Source: Parachlamydiales bacterium
Lineage (GTDB): Bacteria > Chlamydiota > Chlamydiia > Chlamydiales > SM23-39
NCBI GenBank assembly: GCA_019694475.1
Contig: JAIBBX010000001.1
Location: 316,001-380,000 of the forward strand
DNA length: 64,000 nucleotides
Direction: 5' to 3'
The notes beneath the pieces were generated by a model. The model did no database searches and was not told the origin of the DNA. It worked only from the letters and a program-made list of their open reading frames with translations. Positions 63,881 through 64,000 of the stretch are shown in pieces. Positions within the stretch are counted from its first letter, which is position 1, and each line of letters opens with the position of its first letter. Position numbers and translations under genes: made by a program.

Positions 63881-64000
63881 ATGTCTTTTGTGAACGGACC
63901 CATTTTTAATGCGATCGTAAGCGCCGCAAAATATCTCGATAACAACTCCAAAGGCGCTCATAGAAATGTCCTTGTACGCACGATTGTCGGGTTTGGAAAC
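63881..64000 (+). CDS. 5' end of an unidentified gene, cut by the window
   Basis: A frame starting at ATG 63881 runs to the window end (40 codons). GGAG lies 7 nt upstream. It begins MSFVNGPIFNAIVSAAKYLD and no family is recognised. The 104-nt gap before it has an AT-rich hairpin (TAATAAAATTTTATTA) after the NTase stop, perhaps its terminator. Confidence 0.55.
   Translation, partial: MSFVNGPIFNAIVSAAKYLDNNSKGAHRNVLVRTIVGFGN

Overview
The window looks like a chromosomal segment of an environmental chlamydia (order Parachlamydiales or Chlamydiales in the wide sense; a Waddlia-, Parachlamydia- or Simkania-like organism). The evidence is a Tlc-family nucleotide transporter (46375-47796), the very small basic protein restricted to Chlamydiae and Verrucomicrobia (8275-8433), the block holB-tmk-gyrA-gyrB-DUF721-mgtE that is also found in Chlamydia (with extra genes inserted here), tpiA next to xseA-xseB, maf followed by a HEAT-repeat gene, and many effector-like or inclusion-membrane-like proteins. 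The species cannot be fixed from sequence reading alone. Coding density is high, overlaps of 1-62 nt are common, and no rRNA, tRNA or CRISPR was seen.

Layout. 1-11.1 kb holds folD fused in frame to an ApbE domain, a HAD phosphatase, a C58-like cysteine protease, RNase R, an alkyladenine DNA glycosylase, two DUF502 membrane proteins, DNA polymerase III chi, two very small basic proteins (57 and 52 codons), ybeY and a CNNM/CorC-type protein. 11.2-18.9 kb is mixed: a DUF3604 protein, lineage-specific Pro-rich proteins, maf plus a HEAT-repeat gene, several inverted and direct repeats, and a small gene graveyard (a cut-off alpha/beta hydrolase joined to a decayed copy of the HEAT gene). 18.9-31.4 kb is an envelope region: a P-type ATPase, a two-domain glycosyltransferase-like protein, a TpsA-type haemagglutinin exoprotein, an LptD/OstA-like protein carrying an in-frame palindromic insertion, and an Inc-like protein. 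31.4-35.7 kb has a 565-bp MITE-like element with 60-bp terminal inverted repeats, a sugar dehydrogenase/GMC oxidoreductase pair, and an effector-like pair that includes a second C58-like protease.

35.7-40.1 kb is an aromatic amino acid block: tyrA, then a strong promoter, a short leader ORF ending in alternating Tyr/Phe codons, DAHP synthase, chorismate mutase, prephenate dehydratase, an aminotransferase and a methyltransferase with a signal peptide. Together these lead from PEP + erythrose-4-P into the shikimate pathway and from chorismate to phenylalanine and tyrosine. 40.1-50.2 kb holds a MOMP-like porin, a Cys-rich protein, an FkbM-like gene between 22-bp direct repeats, def-secG-tpiA, xseA-xseB, idi, the nucleotide transporter, nadK and holB-tmk. 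50.2-59.6 kb is the gyrase/mgtE block with three accessory genes inserted (exostosin-like, ankyrin-like, DUF1796). The end carries typA, an O-antigen ligase-like gene, an autoregulated winged-helix/nucleotidyltransferase pair and the start of a gene that runs off the window.

The points most worth a second look are the Tyr/Phe leader peptide, the palindromic element inside the lptD-like gene, two proteins with a YopT-type Cys/His/Asp arrangement, the FolD-ApbE fusion, a scattered set of Sec-signal-bearing glycan- or methyl-transferring enzymes, and the tandem-operator wHTH/nucleotidyltransferase module.
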